From NCBI RefSeq assembly GCF_004402705.1, contig NZ_SOFM01000027.1:83247-147246 (forward strand): DNA of 64,000 nt, written 5' to 3'. The translations under genes were made by a program, and so were the position numbers. This document shows, piece after piece, positions 56,362 through 64,000 of the stretch; within the stretch, counting starts at the first letter, position 1; each line of letters begins with the position of its first letter. The notes under the pieces were generated by a model. The model saw only the letters and a list, made by a program, of their open reading frames with translations, had not been told where the DNA came from and did not search any database. The stretch comes from Cryobacterium mannosilyticum. Lineage in GTDB: Bacteria; Actinomycetota; Actinomycetes; Actinomycetales; Microbacteriaceae.

Positions 56362-57240
56362 ATGATGAATGACACCGGTGACGCGGCCCCGACCGGGGCG
56401 CGCCGGAATTCGGCCGGACTCCGGCGCGACTTCAGGCTGCTCGAGGCCCTGGGGTCAGCTGAGGCCGAGGCGGCCGGCGGGTTGGGCGTGGTGCGGGTTG
56501 CTGAGCTGGTTGGCCGGGACAAGGGGATCGTTTCCCGCACCCTGGCGACGCTCGCCGAGGTCGGGATGGTGTCCAGGGACCCGGTGACCCAGAACTACCG
56601 CCTGGGCTACCGGCTCTACGCGCTTGCCGCTCGCACCATGGAGGCCCAGTTGGTGCGGGCATCCGTCCCCTACCTCCGGCGGGTGGTCACCGCCACCAGG
56701 GAGACGGCAAACCTGTGCGTGCTGCGCGGAGGCAACGTGCTGACCCTCTCGAGCGAAATGAGCGAGTACGCATTCCGGGGGGTCGGCTGGGAGGGAGTGA
56801 GCACTGCGGCGTGGCAGACCTCATCGGGCCGCGTCCTGGTCAGCGACTGGGCCGAGGAGGACCTGCGGCGGTGGTATGACGTTCACGGAAACGACACCGC
56901 GGTGCTCCGCCCGTTCGCCACGTTCGCCAACCCGGCAGGAGGGCTGGAATCCCTTCCGCCGCGCCAGGGCCGGCCGCGGATCACGGATTTCGCCGGATTC
57001 CTGGCGGAAATGATCAAGATCCGCGCGCACGGCTACGCAACGGTGGACGAGGAATTCGAGAAGGGACTGGTCGGAGTCTCGGCGCCGGTCTTCGACTTTC
57101 GCCAGAACATCGTTGCGGCGATCAACGTTTCGGGCCCGAAGCCACGCCTGGGAGCGCACCTCGAGGAGGTCGGCGCGCTCACCGCCCGCATCGCACGCGA
57201 GCTCTCCGCCGAGCTCGGAGCGTTCCCGCGATCTCGGTAG
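56362..57240 (+). CDS. IclR-family transcriptional regulator
   Basis: 292 residues. The N-terminal winged helix (DFRLLEALGSAEAEAAGGLG, ELVGRDKGIVSRTLATLAEV) and the effector domain (VPYLRRVVTATRETANLCVL, VDEEFEKGLVGVSAPVFDF) are complete. The GGLGVVRV insertion in the HTH is slightly longer than usual. Divergent from the ten-gene operon with a palindrome between, so it is probably its substrate-responsive regulator. ATG 56362 or 56365. Confidence 0.92.
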   Translation: MMNDTGDAAPTGARRNSAGLRRDFRLLEALGSAEAEAAGGLGVVRVAELVGRDKGIVSRTLATLAEVGMVSRDPVTQNYRLGYRLYALAARTMEAQLVRASVPYLRRVVTATRETANLCVLRGGNVLTLSSEMSEYAFRGVGWEGVSTAAWQTSSGRVLVSDWAEEDLRRWYDVHGNDTAVLRPFATFANPAGGLESLPPRQGRPRITDFAGFLAEMIKIRAHGYATVDEEFEKGLVGVSAPVFDFRQNIVAAINVSGPKPRLGAHLEEVGALTARIARELSAELGAFPRSR

Positions 57241-57518
57241 GGAGTCCGGGTCACCCGGCGCGATCCGCACCAACTGGGGCACGCGCGCGCGGGCGATCCT
57301 CCTGCTGCGCGCGCCGCTGAGCGACCGGCTGATGGAGGCGCTCATCCTACGGATCTACGGATCTTCGGCCGCGGTTGATCGGGCAGAGTGCCTCGCGGAC
57401 CTTCTCGGCCCGGCTGGGAAATTCCTGACCCGGTTGGTGACGAAAACTCGCGGATCGGATTATGCTGCCGGTTACCGGGGAGGTCCCCCGGCAGCAGAGC
57501 AAAGTGAGGTCGGCAATC

Positions 57519-57680
57519 ATGAACCTGTTATTGGTCATCATCGCAATCGTGGCGGTCGTGCTTCTCCTCACCGGCGGTTTCGTGCAATCCCTCCAGTTCC
57601 TGCTCTGGGTCGGGGTCGTGCTTCTCGTCATCGCCGTGATCATGTTCCTGGTCCGGTCGATCTCGGGCCGGCGCACCTGA
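57519..57680 (+). CDS. Small two-helix membrane protein
   Basis: 53 residues from ATG 57519. Two hydrophobic segments (LLLVIIAIVAVVLLLTG, FLLWVGVVLLVIAVIMFL) separated by a short polar turn, with a basic tail RSISGRRT. Proteins of this type are common in actinobacteria (hydrophobic protein), function unknown. GAGG at about nine bases upstream and a strong terminator after it support it as a real gene. Between iclR and it (57241-57518) nothing else is supported. Confidence 0.6.
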   Translation: MNLLLVIIAIVAVVLLLTGGFVQSLQFLLWVGVVLLVIAVIMFLVRSISGRRT

Positions 57681-57701
57681 CGAACACCGCGCTGGACAAC
57701 A

Positions 57702-57732
57702 GAAGGGCCGCCCGGAGATCGGGCGGCCCTTC
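57702..57732 (+). terminator. Rho-independent-type hairpin
   Basis: GAAGGGCCGCCCG (57702-57714) pairs with CGGGCGGCCCTTC (57720-57732) around a 5-base loop, a perfect 13-bp stem, followed by CTCG rather than a T-run. It closes the small membrane protein gene. Confidence 0.65.
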
Positions 57733-57824
57733 CTCGCACGTACGTCCTACGTCCGCGGACCCGGGGTCGTAGGCTGGGCGCAAAGACGAGCTGATCGCTC
57801 GCGGATCAGGGGAGATACGACCGA

Positions 57825-58721
57825 ATGACTGAATCCAACCGTGTCGTCGTCGTCGGCGACGCCCTCATCGACGAACTCCGCGACGCTGAGTCCCTGCGCG
57901 AATTCCCGGGTGGCGCGGCCCTGAACGTGGCCGTCGGCCTCGCGGTGCTCGGCGTTCCGACGACGCTCATCGCCATGGTCGGCGACGACGCGGACGGCGC
58001 GGTGCTGCGGGAAGCCCTCGCCGCCCACGACGTCACCCTGATCGCCACTCCCGGCCCGCACGGCAGCTCCCGCGCCACCTCCGACCGCACCGACGGCGAG
58101 CCGCGCTACGCGTTCAACGAGGCCGCGAGGAAGCGCCGGATCGAGTTCGGCGACGTTGAGCGCGCCGCCCTCGATGCGGCCCGGCTCGTGGTCGTGAGCT
58201 GCTTCCCGTTCGACGACACGGCCCAGACGGATGCCTTCCTCGCCGCCGTCGCCGACCCGGAGGCGCGCCTGGTGATCGACCCGAACCCGCGCGCCGGCAT
58301 GCTCGCCGACCGCGAGGCGTTCGTGCGCAATTTCGAGCGCGCCGCCGCCCGCAGCCTGCTGACCAAGGTCGGCGATGACGACGCCGAGCTGCTCTACGGC
58401 AGCACCCTGGCCGAGCTGCGAGCGCGGCTCGTGGCCGCCGGAACCCACCACGTGCTGGCGACCGCCGGCCGCGACGGGGCGACGATCGAGACCGACGACG
58501 GCCTGCTCGTGAGCGAGCCGATCACCCCGCTGCCCGGCGCGGTCGTCGACACGATGGGCGGGGGTGACGCGACCCTCGCCTCCAGCGTGCAGACGTTCCT
58601 GACCCGGGGCGTGCCGGCCGATGCCGCGGGCTGGCAGCGACTGCTGGCCGATGCCATGCGCATCGCGGCCGCCACCTGCCGCGAGGAGGGTGCCCTGCTG
58701 CGGGTGCCGCCCGTCGTCTGA
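57825..58721 (+). CDS. PfkB-family carbohydrate kinase
   Basis: 298 residues. N-terminal GDALIDELRDAESLREFPGGAALNVAVGLA includes the substrate-binding GG box (PGGAALNVA), and the C-terminal DTMGGGDATLAS contains the anion-hole and catalytic Asp; this is GGGD where most members have GAGD. The ATP-binding helices follow. Likely a fructokinase- or ribokinase-like enzyme. ATG 57825, monocistronic. Confidence 0.88.
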   Translation: MTESNRVVVVGDALIDELRDAESLREFPGGAALNVAVGLAVLGVPTTLIAMVGDDADGAVLREALAAHDVTLIATPGPHGSSRATSDRTDGEPRYAFNEAARKRRIEFGDVERAALDAARLVVVSCFPFDDTAQTDAFLAAVADPEARLVIDPNPRAGMLADREAFVRNFERAAARSLLTKVGDDDAELLYGSTLAELRARLVAAGTHHVLATAGRDGATIETDDGLLVSEPITPLPGAVVDTMGGGDATLASSVQTFLTRGVPADAAGWQRLLADAMRIAAATCREEGALLRVPPVV

Positions 58722-58726
58722 CGGGA

Positions 58727-59539
58727 TCAGGCGGCGAGCGGCTTGACGGCTCGCACGATCGCGCCGTGCATGCCGGGGGCGACCTCGTGGGTGAGGCTGA
58801 CGCTCACCTGCTCGAAGCCGGCCAGGCCGAGTTCGTTCGTGTACTCCTGCACCGAGAGGGCGCCGGCGATGCAGCCGACGTGCGAGCCGCGTGAGGCGCG
58901 GTCCGCCGGGCTGAGCTGGTTCTCGGCCACGACGTCGGACACTCCGGCCCGGCCGCCCGGAACGAGCACCCGGAACATCTCCCGCAGCACGGCCGGCTTG
59001 TCGGTGGACAGGTTGATCACGCAATTGGAGATCACGACGTCGATGCTCTCCCCGGGCAGCGGGAGGTCCTCGATGGTGCCCTTCCGGAACTCGACGTTCT
59101 CGGCGTGGGCGGCCGTGGCGTTGGCCCGCGCCAGGTCCAGCATCTCGTCGGTCATGTCGACACCGTAGGCGAAGCCGGTCGGGCCCACCCGGCGGGCGGA
59201 GAGCAGCACGTCGATTCCGCCGCCGGAGCCGAGGTCGAGCACGGTCTCGCCGGTGCGAAGGTCGGCGACCGCCGTGGGGTTGCCGCAGCCGAGGCTGGCC
59301 AGCACCGCCGCCTCGGGGAGGTCGTCGGTCGAGGCGGGGTCGTACAGCGCGGCGCCGAAGACGAGGCTCCCGTCGACGAACGCCGGCCCGCAACAGTCGG
59401 CCGCGGCATCCGCCGCGTCGCCGGGTCCGAAGCAGGCGGTGGATGCGGCCGGGGTCCCGTCCCGCCGGGTCACGGCGAGGGCCGCGCCGGCATAGCGGGC
59501 GCGCACCGCCTCGCGCACGGTGTCGGTGTGCTCACTCAT
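58727..59539 (-). CDS. arsM: Arsenite methyltransferase ArsM
   Basis: 270 residues from ATG 59539. SAM motif LDLGSGGGIDVLLSA near residue 100, and Cys residues in the ArsM positions: CCGPAF (near 50), ISNCVINL (near 173) and HVGCIAGAL (near 227). Methylates As(III) using thiols. No arsR lies nearby, but an ArsR-type dyad (59591-59606) precedes the gene. Converges with the PfkB gene with 5 bp between stops. Confidence 0.9.
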   Translation of the reverse strand: MSEHTDTVREAVRARYAGAALAVTRRDGTPAASTACFGPGDAADAAADCCGPAFVDGSLVFGAALYDPASTDDLPEAAVLASLGCGNPTAVADLRTGETVLDLGSGGGIDVLLSARRVGPTGFAYGVDMTDEMLDLARANATAAHAENVEFRKGTIEDLPLPGESIDVVISNCVINLSTDKPAVLREMFRVLVPGGRAGVSDVVAENQLSPADRASRGSHVGCIAGALSVQEYTNELGLAGFEQVSVSLTHEVAPGMHGAIVRAVKPLAA

Positions 59540-59590
59540 GTGGCTCTCCCTCGGTGCATTGATCGTTGTCGATGCAATCATCCACCATAT

Positions 59591-59606
59591 ATTGATGAAC
59601 GTCAAT
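59591..59606. promoter_or_regulatory. ArsR/SmtB-type dyad upstream of arsM
   Basis: ATTGATGAACGTCAAT, read on the minus strand ATTGACGTTCATCAAT, has the TTGA-x6-TCAA form of ArsR operators. TTGACG on the minus strand also resembles a -35 box. It lies 52 bp upstream of the arsM start. Confidence 0.5.
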
Positions 59607-59679
59607 GTCTGGACGCGGGGGTAAGTGACCCGGGATTCCGGGGCGAGGCGTCGCCGGCCGGAACGGGCGGCACCCCGGC

Positions 59680-60429
59680 TCAGGCGTCGACGAGCTCGAG
59701 GGTGGGGCGTTTCGGCGGTCGTCCGTCGCCGGAGGATCGGCCGGTGAGCCGGCGCCCGATCCACGGCAGCACGTACTCGCGGTAGTACGCGGCGGTGCCC
59801 TGCACCCGGTCGGCGGCGGACGCCTCGACCTCGGCCCATTCCGCGGGCACCGGCACGCCGAGCGCGTCGAGCACGTTGGAGGCGACACGGGTGTGCCCGA
59901 GGGCGTTCAGGTGCAGCTTGTCGACCGACCAGAACCGCGCGTCGGCGAGGTGTGCGTCGGCCCAGTTGTCGACCAGGGTGACCCCCGGGCGCACGAAGGC
60001 GTCCCGGGCGGCCTCGGCGAGCCGGTCGCCGCGGCGCTGCATCACCGCGCCCATCGGCAGGTGGCGCGACGGGTTGCCGCCGCTGAGCACGAGCACGTGG
60101 GCGCCGCTGTCAAGCCCGCGCTCGACGACCTGGCCCATCAGGTCGATGACGTAGCCGATCTCGACCCGGGGTCGCATCAGGTCGTTGCCGCCGCCGCAGA
60201 TCGATAGCAGGTCGGGGGCCTGGCCGATGGCCGGTTCGAGCTGCTCGGCGACGATCGGGCCGAGCAGGCGCCCGCGCACGGCGAGGTTCGCATAGGAGAC
60301 CGGGGCGTCGGAGGCCGCGGCGAGGCCGAGCGCGACCAGGTCGGCCCAGCCGCGGAGCCGGCCGCCCGGCAGCTCGTCGCCGACACCCTCGGTGAAACTG
60401 TCGCCGATGGCGACGTAACGCTGGAACAT
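59680..60429 (-). CDS. SGNH/GDSL-type lipase or esterase
   Basis: 249 residues. Blocks I, II, III and V: GDSFTEGVGD (residues 8-17, catalytic Ser), YANLAVRGR (Gly/Asn), GGGNDLMRPR (Asn), and DKLHLNALGH (Asp/His dyad near 163). No signal peptide, so cytosolic or a polar peptide hydrolase. Substrate unknown. Follows a 54-bp gap from the HEAT-repeat gene upstream. Confidence 0.9.
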   Translation of the reverse strand: MFQRYVAIGDSFTEGVGDELPGGRLRGWADLVALGLAAASDAPVSYANLAVRGRLLGPIVAEQLEPAIGQAPDLLSICGGGNDLMRPRVEIGYVIDLMGQVVERGLDSGAHVLVLSGGNPSRHLPMGAVMQRRGDRLAEAARDAFVRPGVTLVDNWADAHLADARFWSVDKLHLNALGHTRVASNVLDALGVPVPAEWAEVEASAADRVQGTAAYYREYVLPWIGRRLTGRSSGDGRPPKRPTLELVDA

Positions 60430-60483
60430 CAGGATCCCCTCACCCTGCGGATGCCGTGCGGCGACATCCGCCGAGAGGTGATG

Positions 60484-61095
60484 CTACTCGCTCTCGTCGT
60501 GCGTGTGCCGGGTGCCGTGGGTCTGCTCCACGCCCTGGCTCGGGTCCTTCGGCAGGTTCCAGCGGCCGGAGAGCACGTCCCTGGCCTGCTGGGCGGCGCG
60601 GCGGACCTCTTTGTCGGGGTCGCGCAGGCGCTGCACGATCGTGGCGAGGTGGTCCGCGGTCCCCTGCGCGGCCAGGGCGTGCAGGGCGGCGGCGCGCACA
60701 CGAGGCACCTCGTCGGTGGTGAGGCGCACGAGCTTGGGGGCAACCTCGAGGCCCCGCAGCATGATGACCCGCGCGCACATCTCGCGCACCCGCCAGGCCT
60801 GGTTGTTCAGGCCCACCACGACGTAGGGCGCGGCAGCGTCGCTCCAGACGTAGAGCAGGGCGCGGGCGCCCCACAGCTCGGGCCAGTACAGGGCGGGGGC
60901 GCCGTCGAGGATGCCCAGCGCGTGGCGGCCGCCGGCGTAGAGCAGGAAGTCTTTGCCGGCGTTCTTGGCGCGGAGGAGAGCGATGGAGTTGTCGATCACC
61001 GCTTGTTCGCCATAGTGCTCCACGGCGGCGTGGATGCGCTCGGCCGTCGGGAGGTCGATGGGAAGGTCGGGGTGGGGATCTAATTTGTTATGCAT
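60484..61095 (-). CDS. HEAT-repeat protein
   Basis: 203 residues. Two or three HEAT/Armadillo-like helical pairs (VREMCARVIMLRGLEVAPKL, RVRAAALHALAAQGTADHL, EVRRAAQQARDVLSGRW). No catalytic motif; likely protein-protein interaction. The N-terminal half (KDFLLYAGGRHALGILDG) is not recognised. Starts ATG 61095. Confidence 0.75.
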   Translation of the reverse strand: MHNKLDPHPDLPIDLPTAERIHAAVEHYGEQAVIDNSIALLRAKNAGKDFLLYAGGRHALGILDGAPALYWPELWGARALLYVWSDAAAPYVVVGLNNQAWRVREMCARVIMLRGLEVAPKLVRLTTDEVPRVRAAALHALAAQGTADHLATIVQRLRDPDKEVRRAAQQARDVLSGRWNLPKDPSQGVEQTHGTRHTHDESE

Positions 61096-61167
61096 GGCAC
61101 TGCCAAAACTAGCAAGCGCGCGCGGTGCAGGCCAATGCCGGATATCGCGGGCCGGGGCGGCTGCGGC

Positions 61168-61632
61168 TCAGCGGGCGTCGTCGTCGGCCGGGAACGACCG
61201 CTCGAACCCGGTCGCCCGGTCGTAGATGCCGTAGTTGCCGATCTCCCGGTAGCCGAGGCGGCGGTAGAGGGCAAGCGCCTCCGGCTGGGCGTAGCCGGTC
61301 TCCAGCCGCACGTGCCGGTAGCCGAGTTCGCGGGCCAGCTCCTCGAGGGCGGCGAGCACCGTCGACGCGTGGCCGGCCCGGCGGTAGGCCGGGTTGGTCC
61401 ACATCCGCTTGACCTCGCAGGTGGCGTCGTCGAGGCGGCGGATGCCGCCGCCCGCCACGGTGTTGCCGCCGTCGAGGAGCACGATGAAGCCGCCGTGCGG
61501 CGGGTCGAAGGCGTCCGCCTCCACGTCGTGCACCGAGTCGCCGTCGCCGTAGCGTTCCTCGTACTCGCGGCGAAGGTCGGCGAGGAGAGGGGCGACCTCG
61601 GGGTCGGCCAGGCGTACGCGGGCAAGTTTCAC
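61168..61632 (-). CDS. GNAT-family N-acetyltransferase
   Basis: 154 residues from GTG 61632 (MKLARVRLADPEVAPLLA). Acetyl-CoA motif: MWTNPAYRRAGHASTVLAAL (near residue 82) has the Arg/Gln-x-x-Gly-x-Gly/Ala form, then LETGYAQPEALALYRRLGY. Substrate unknown. The longer upstream extension on the same frame is rejected because it runs through HadA. Confidence 0.88.
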   Translation of the reverse strand: MKLARVRLADPEVAPLLADLRREYEERYGDGDSVHDVEADAFDPPHGGFIVLLDGGNTVAGGGIRRLDDATCEVKRMWTNPAYRRAGHASTVLAALEELARELGYRHVRLETGYAQPEALALYRRLGYREIGNYGIYDRATGFERSFPADDDAR

Positions 61633-61701
61633 ACCCCTCAGTCTGCCCGATTCAGGCTGCCTGATCGGCCCGCTTCCCGGCGCGACCGGTAAACTCCTCC
61701 T

Positions 61702-62148
61702 GTGTCTGTCAACCCCGAACTGCAGGGCCGGGTCTTCCCGCCGGTCGCCCCCTATCTCGTCGGCCGGGAGAAGGTGCGCGAGTTCTCCCGCGCCGTCTTC
61801 GCGACCAACCCGATCAACCACGACCCGGAGGCCGCGCGCGCAGCGGGCTACGCCGACGTCGTCGCCCCGCCCACCTTCGCGGTGGTCGTGCAGGAAGCGA
61901 CCCTGGCCCAGCTGCTGGCCGAACCGGATGCCGGCATCGACTTCAGCCGCGTCGTCCACGGCGACCAGCGGTTCAGCTTCAGCCGCCCGATCGTCGCCGG
62001 CGACCTGCTGACGGCGACCCTGACCGTGGCGAGCGTGAAGAGCCTCGGCGGCCACTCGATGGTCACGGCCGAGTCCCGCGTCGTGGACGCGGCCGGCGCC
62101 CACGTCGTGACCGCGACCTCCACCCTTGTCGTCAGGGGAGACGAATGA
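61702..62148 (+). CDS. (3R)-hydroxyacyl-ACP dehydratase subunit HadA-like (MaoC family)
   Basis: 148 residues, hot-dog fold of MaoC N-terminal type: FSRAVFATNPINHDPEAARA and VVHGDQRFSFSRPIVAGDLL. It lacks the catalytic Asp/His pair and would stabilise the catalytic subunit. GTG 61702. Its stop overlaps the HadB-like start by 4 bp. Confidence 0.85.
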   Translation: MSVNPELQGRVFPPVAPYLVGREKVREFSRAVFATNPINHDPEAARAAGYADVVAPPTFAVVVQEATLAQLLAEPDAGIDFSRVVHGDQRFSFSRPIVAGDLLTATLTVASVKSLGGHSMVTAESRVVDAAGAHVVTATSTLVVRGDE

Positions 62149-62603
62149 GCATCGAAAGCACCACGCCCCGCCTCGACGACCTGGTCGTCGGCGCCGTCGT
62201 CGCCGAAGCGAGCTTCCCGCTGACCCGCGATTCCCTCGTGCGCTACGCCGGGGCATCCGGGGACTTCAACCCCATCCACTACCGCGACGATGTGGCGGTC
62301 TCGGTGGGGCTGCCCGGCGTGCTCGCGCACGGCATGCTCACAATGGGCCTGGCCGTGCAGCCGGTCGTCGACTGGGCCGGCGACCCGGGCCGCATCGGCG
62401 ACTACCAGGTGCGCTTCACCCGCCCGGTGCTCGTCGACCCGGTCGCCGGCGCCGTCGTGACGGTTGTCGCCAAGGTCGGCGCCATCGACGCGGATGCCGG
62501 AATCGCGCGGATCGACCTCACCGTTTCGTTCAACGAGGTGACCGTGCTCGGCAAGGCGCAGGTGCGCGTCCGCCTGGCCGCCGCACCGCTCAGCGATGCC
62601 TGA
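62145..62603 (+). CDS. (3R)-hydroxyacyl-ACP dehydratase subunit HadB-like (MaoC family)
   Basis: 152 residues, hot-dog fold. The catalytic motif YAGASGDFNPIHY (near residue 34) with Asp and His is intact, as is LPGVLAHGMLTMG. Together with the preceding subunit it performs the dehydration step of fatty acid elongation. Overlaps the HadA-like gene by 4 bp and murB by 8 bp. Confidence 0.88.
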   Translation: MSIESTTPRLDDLVVGAVVAEASFPLTRDSLVRYAGASGDFNPIHYRDDVAVSVGLPGVLAHGMLTMGLAVQPVVDWAGDPGRIGDYQVRFTRPVLVDPVAGAVVTVVAKVGAIDADAGIARIDLTVSFNEVTVLGKAQVRVRLAAAPLSDA

Positions 62604-63813
62604 TTCCGTGCCCGATTCCGGCGCGCTCGCCGGGCGGGAGCCCCGGTTCGCCGATCTGACCACCATGCGGGTCGGCGGGTTGCCGGCCCGGCTGCTCTCC
62701 CCGGCCACCGAGCAGGAACTCGTCGACGCCACCCTCACCGCCTGGGGCTCCGGCGACGAGTGGATGCTGCTCGGCGGCGGCTCGAACACGGTCGTCTCCG
62801 ACGACGGCTTCGACGGCACCGTGATCCGGGTGCTCACCCGGGGAGTGACGGTGCTGGATGCCGTGGCGGCCGATGCCACGGCGGGCGCTGCCGAGGCGGC
62901 CGATGCCGTGGCGGCCGAACGGGTGCGGTTGCGCGTGCAGGCCGGCGAACCGTGGGACGATCTCGTCGCCCACACCGTCGAGCGGGGCTGGTCGGGTCTC
63001 GAGGCGCTCTCCGGCATCCCCGGTTCGACCGGGGCCGCGCCCGTGCAGAACATCGGCGCCTACGGCCAGGAGCTCTCCGACAGCCTGCTCGCGATCGACT
63101 TCCTCGACTACGAGACCGGTGTCCGCCGCCGGATCGAGGCGGCGGAGCTCGAGCTCGGCTACCGCACCTCCGTTCTCAAGCAGGGGCTGCGCGGCCTCGT
63201 GCTCGCGGTCGAACTGGAGTTGCACGACACGCAGGCCGAGGCATCCGTGCTCGGCGGCGCGCTCAGCCGGCCGGTCGCCTACCCGCAGCTGGCGGGGGCG
63301 CTCGGGGTGCAGGTGGGCGACCGGGTGCCGCTCGGGGCGCTGCGGGCATCCGTGCTCGCCCTGCGCGGGGCCAAGGGAATGGTGCTCGACCCCGGCGACC
63401 CCGACACGCACAGCGCCGGGTCGTTCTTCACCAACCCGATCGTGTCGCTGGCCTTCTCCCGCACGATGCCGGATGCGGCGCCGCGCTGGCCGCTCGGGGA
63501 CGCGGAGCTGCCCGACCGGGTGATCCCGCTGGACGAGTACTACGGGGTCGGGCCGGTCGCTGATCCGAGCCCCGTGCGGCTCGTCAAGCTCAGCGCGGCC
63601 TGGCTGATCGAGAACTCCGGGATCTCGCGCGGCTTCCGGCTGCCGGGGTCGCGCGCGGCCATCTCCAGCAAGCACACCCTTGCGCTCACCAACACCGGCG
63701 GGGCCACGGCGGACGAGATCGGCCAGCTCGCCCGTTTCGTGCAGGGCCGGGTGCAGTCGGAGTTCGGCGTGATCCTGCAGCCGGAGCCCATGCTGGTGGG
63801 CCTCGGCCTCTAG
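62596..63813 (+). CDS. murB: UDP-N-acetylenolpyruvoylglucosamine reductase MurB
   Basis: 405 residues. FAD-binding MLLGGGSNTVVSDDGF (near residue 54), PGSTGAAPVQNIGAYGQEL (near 137), the catalytic Ser region HSAGSFFTNPIVS (near 273) and the C-terminal Glu in FGVILQPEPMLVG. It has an Ala-rich insertion near residue 90. Reduces the enolpyruvyl group in peptidoglycan precursor synthesis. ATG 62596 overlaps hadB; the trio HadA-HadB-MurB is conserved in actinobacteria. Confidence 0.95.
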   Translation: MPDSVPDSGALAGREPRFADLTTMRVGGLPARLLSPATEQELVDATLTAWGSGDEWMLLGGGSNTVVSDDGFDGTVIRVLTRGVTVLDAVAADATAGAAEAADAVAAERVRLRVQAGEPWDDLVAHTVERGWSGLEALSGIPGSTGAAPVQNIGAYGQELSDSLLAIDFLDYETGVRRRIEAAELELGYRTSVLKQGLRGLVLAVELELHDTQAEASVLGGALSRPVAYPQLAGALGVQVGDRVPLGALRASVLALRGAKGMVLDPGDPDTHSAGSFFTNPIVSLAFSRTMPDAAPRWPLGDAELPDRVIPLDEYYGVGPVADPSPVRLVKLSAAWLIENSGISRGFRLPGSRAAISSKHTLALTNTGGATADEIGQLARFVQGRVQSEFGVILQPEPMLVGLGL

Positions 63814-64000
63814 CTCCGCGCTGCGGCGCTCGTCGCGCGGGCTCGCTCGTCTCGGTGACCGAAACATGCTCGCGGCGCAGGTTGAGGAAGCGGGCGCGCG
63901 TTAGAGAGCCTGTTGCTTAATGGGGTGCCCTTCGGGTCTTTTTTTGTGGGGCGTGTCGTTTGTGGGGCGTGATTCGGTGGTCTGGGAAAATGGTTCATGG
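63814..64000. other. Right edge of the window, non-coding in view
   Basis: After MurB an AGCTCC-rich spacer leads to a small CCC-TTC-GGG hairpin with a run of seven T (about 63936-63945). Direct repeats GTGGGGCGTG follow at 63946-63955 and 63962-63971 (16-bp period). It may be a terminator and the border of another element, but the window ends. Confidence 0.3.

Noticed and set aside
63814..64000. Insertion-sequence border at the right edge
   Set aside because: Only short direct repeats and a T-run are visible; without the following sequence no element can be claimed.

Overview
The window is chromosomal DNA from a high-GC Gram-positive bacterium, most likely a Microbacteriaceae actinobacterium. 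The grounds are the very high GC content, the many GTG starts, FprA-type ferredoxin reductase, the HadA/HadB MaoC pair, an actinobacterial-style Tad pilus locus and a small DUF7882-like protein. Genus is not decidable from sequence alone.

Left part (1-13118): a polyprenyl diphosphate synthase and FprA are followed by a full Flp/Tad pilus locus. It holds a prepilin peptidase, two near-identical Flp pilins, TadE, a TadG-like protein, CpaB, TadZ, TadA, TadB and TadC, many of them coupled by 4-bp overlaps. A YajQ protein, a LacI regulator and tRNA-Tyr(GTA) follow.

Element 1 (13096-26280, about 13.2 kb) is integrated in the 3' end of tRNA-Tyr and bounded by a perfect 24-bp direct repeat. It carries a tyrosine integrase, an XRE repressor with two matched palindromic operators, three AlpA-like HTH proteins, a chain of overlapping small genes, a winged-helix replication-type protein next to iteron-like repeats, a 1042-residue tape measure protein, a DUF7882-like protein, a dense non-coding hairpin array and a DUF3800 protein beside attR. 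No terminase, portal, capsid, baseplate or lysis gene is recognisable. An orphan tape measure gene in an otherwise tidy mobile element suggests a satellite-like or tail-parasitising element, or a very specifically reduced prophage. This is the most interesting part of the window.

Middle (26312-38304): inositol-phosphatase family enzyme, M23 peptidase, a small alarmone synthetase, a DUF559-type nuclease fragment lying between two repeat units, and a maltodextrin locus (divergent GH13 glucosidase, lipoprotein-binding-protein ABC importer, second GH13 enzyme) with two LacI-type operators. tRNA-Thr(GGT) and tRNA-Met(CAT) follow.

Element 2 (38269-43787, about 5.5 kb) sits in tRNA-Met, bounded by a 30-bp perfect repeat. 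It carries a PucR regulator, a zinc alcohol dehydrogenase and an APC permease, and a truncated integrase. The strong terminator right after the distal repeat was probably the original tRNA terminator.

Right part (43924-64000): LysR/EamA pair; a ten-gene minus-strand operon (45918-56218) that couples an osmoprotectant-type ABC importer to a formaldehyde-activating-enzyme homologue, an enolase-superfamily enzyme, two aldehyde dehydrogenases, a hydroxyisobutyrate-dehydrogenase-like reductase and an iron alcohol dehydrogenase, with a divergent IclR gene and a 26-bp palindromic operator; then PfkB kinase, ArsM, GDSL hydrolase, HEAT-repeat protein, GNAT, HadA/HadB and MurB.
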